The position numbers were made by a program, and so were the translations under genes. A model generated the notes under the pieces. The model ran no database searches. It was given only the letters and a program-made list of their open reading frames with translations, and was not told the origin of the DNA. Of a stretch of DNA of 21,961 nt, positions 21,564 through 21,961 are shown one piece after another; positions within the stretch are counted from its first letter, which is position 1; each line of letters opens with the position of its first letter. Origin of the DNA: Bacteroidales bacterium UBA3143 (GTDB taxonomy: Bacteria > Bacteroidota > Bacteroidia > Bacteroidales > Dysgonomonadaceae); contig DEZB01000069.1 of NCBI GenBank assembly GCA_002364735.1, positions 64,964 to 86,924 on the forward strand, written 5' to 3'.

Positions 21564-21961
21564 CTCCTTGCAATTTATCTCTCTTTTTTACTTCACTATT
21601 CTCAGTTACGGATTTACTAACGTCTGGCAGTTGCATTAGCTTAGACAACCTTTTAGGTCTTTCGATTTCTGACAATGTAAATTTAGCAACCTTTTTATCA
21701 ACTGTGGGTTTGTCTGATTTTGTTGCAATCTCTTTTTCTTTAGGCTTTGCAGACATTACGCCCGTCTCTTTTCCATTCACCATTAAAACATGACTTTCTG
21801 AAGTTGTAGCATTTTCCTCAGCTTCCTTAGTTGCAACAGCTATTTCAGCTCGTTTCTTATTATAAGTCACACGCCTATTAATCTCTCTTGAATATTGAAC
21901 CAAAATGGTGTTCAGCTCTGCAATCAGTTTTGTGTAATTCGTGTCAGGATAAAGTATTTGA
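21541..21961 (-). CDS. C-terminal part of a gene running off the window, DUF6261-like
   Basis: The minus-strand frame is open from the right edge of the window to the stop at 21541, about 139 residues; no start codon belongs inside it, since the only candidate near 21903 is a TTG inside a conserved block. The visible N-terminal part (QILYPDTNYTKLIAELN followed by TILVQYSREINRR) resembles the C-terminal helix of the DUF6261 family found in Bacteroidota, from memory. After it comes a Lys/Glu/Ser/Thr-rich, low-complexity tail of about 100 residues without cysteines. The function is unknown. It overlaps the DUF3472 gene tail-to-tail by 23 bp. Confidence 0.6.
   Translation of the reverse strand, partial: QILYPDTNYTKLIAELNTILVQYSREINRRVTYNKKRAEIAVATKEAEENATTSESHVLMVNGKETGVMSAKPKEKEIATKSDKPTVDKKVAKFTLSEIERPKRLSKLMQLPDVSKSVTENSEVKKRDKLQGVINSPTA

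Overview
The window looks like chromosomal DNA of a Bacteroidota species. The evidence is an AT-rich composition, start codons preceded by A-rich stretches without Shine-Dalgarno motifs, several TAnnTTTG -7 boxes (the Bacteroidota promoter consensus), and Bacteroidota-type families such as the fused MsrB-MsrA lipoprotein, the DUF5077/DUF3472 secreted protein and a DUF6261-like fragment. I cannot name a genus. I saw no rRNA, tRNA, transposase or CRISPR array.

Layout. Positions 1-660 hold no intact gene. There is a 17-bp direct repeat at the left edge, a probable relic of a restriction-modification methylase gene (219-about 386), and two tandem hairpins that end the minus-strand unit to the right. 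That unit (2999 to 667) encodes a small HExxH protein, a lipoprotein methionine sulfoxide reductase MsrB-MsrA, a two-BON-domain lipoprotein and a BON-like/SH3b protein. A back-to-back promoter pair at 3040-3075 separates it from ahcY-pncB, which read rightwards and end at a strong hairpin (5783-5820). Next come yebC and a DMT/EamA transporter.

The centre and right (7931-19467, all minus) are dominated by ABC-2 export genes. The complete set reads tetR, tolC-like outer-membrane factor, hlyD-like lipoprotein, two separate ATPases and two permeases (19467 to 11876). It resembles the enterobacterial cecR-ybhGFSR type of drug exporter, but with the fused YbhF ATPase split in two. A second, paralogous permease pair without its own ATPase or adaptor lies further on (10155 to 7931). 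Between the two permease pairs sit an outer-membrane phospholipase A and a small NifX-like protein. A 600-bp region of heptameric tandem repeats, arranged as an inverted structure, splits the exporter operon between hlyD and the first ATPase gene.

The right end reads rightwards from lipB (lipoate biosynthesis, apparently leaderless) into a secreted DUF3472 protein. That gene overlaps tail-to-tail with a partial gene running off the window.

Most of the window is ordinary housekeeping and efflux content, and I do not see a clear new multi-gene system. The signals most worth a second look are the inverted heptamer arrays inside the efflux operon, the paired loss of active-site residues in the two ATPases, the orphan duplicated permease pair, and a long palindrome in the tetR promoter that looks like its operator.
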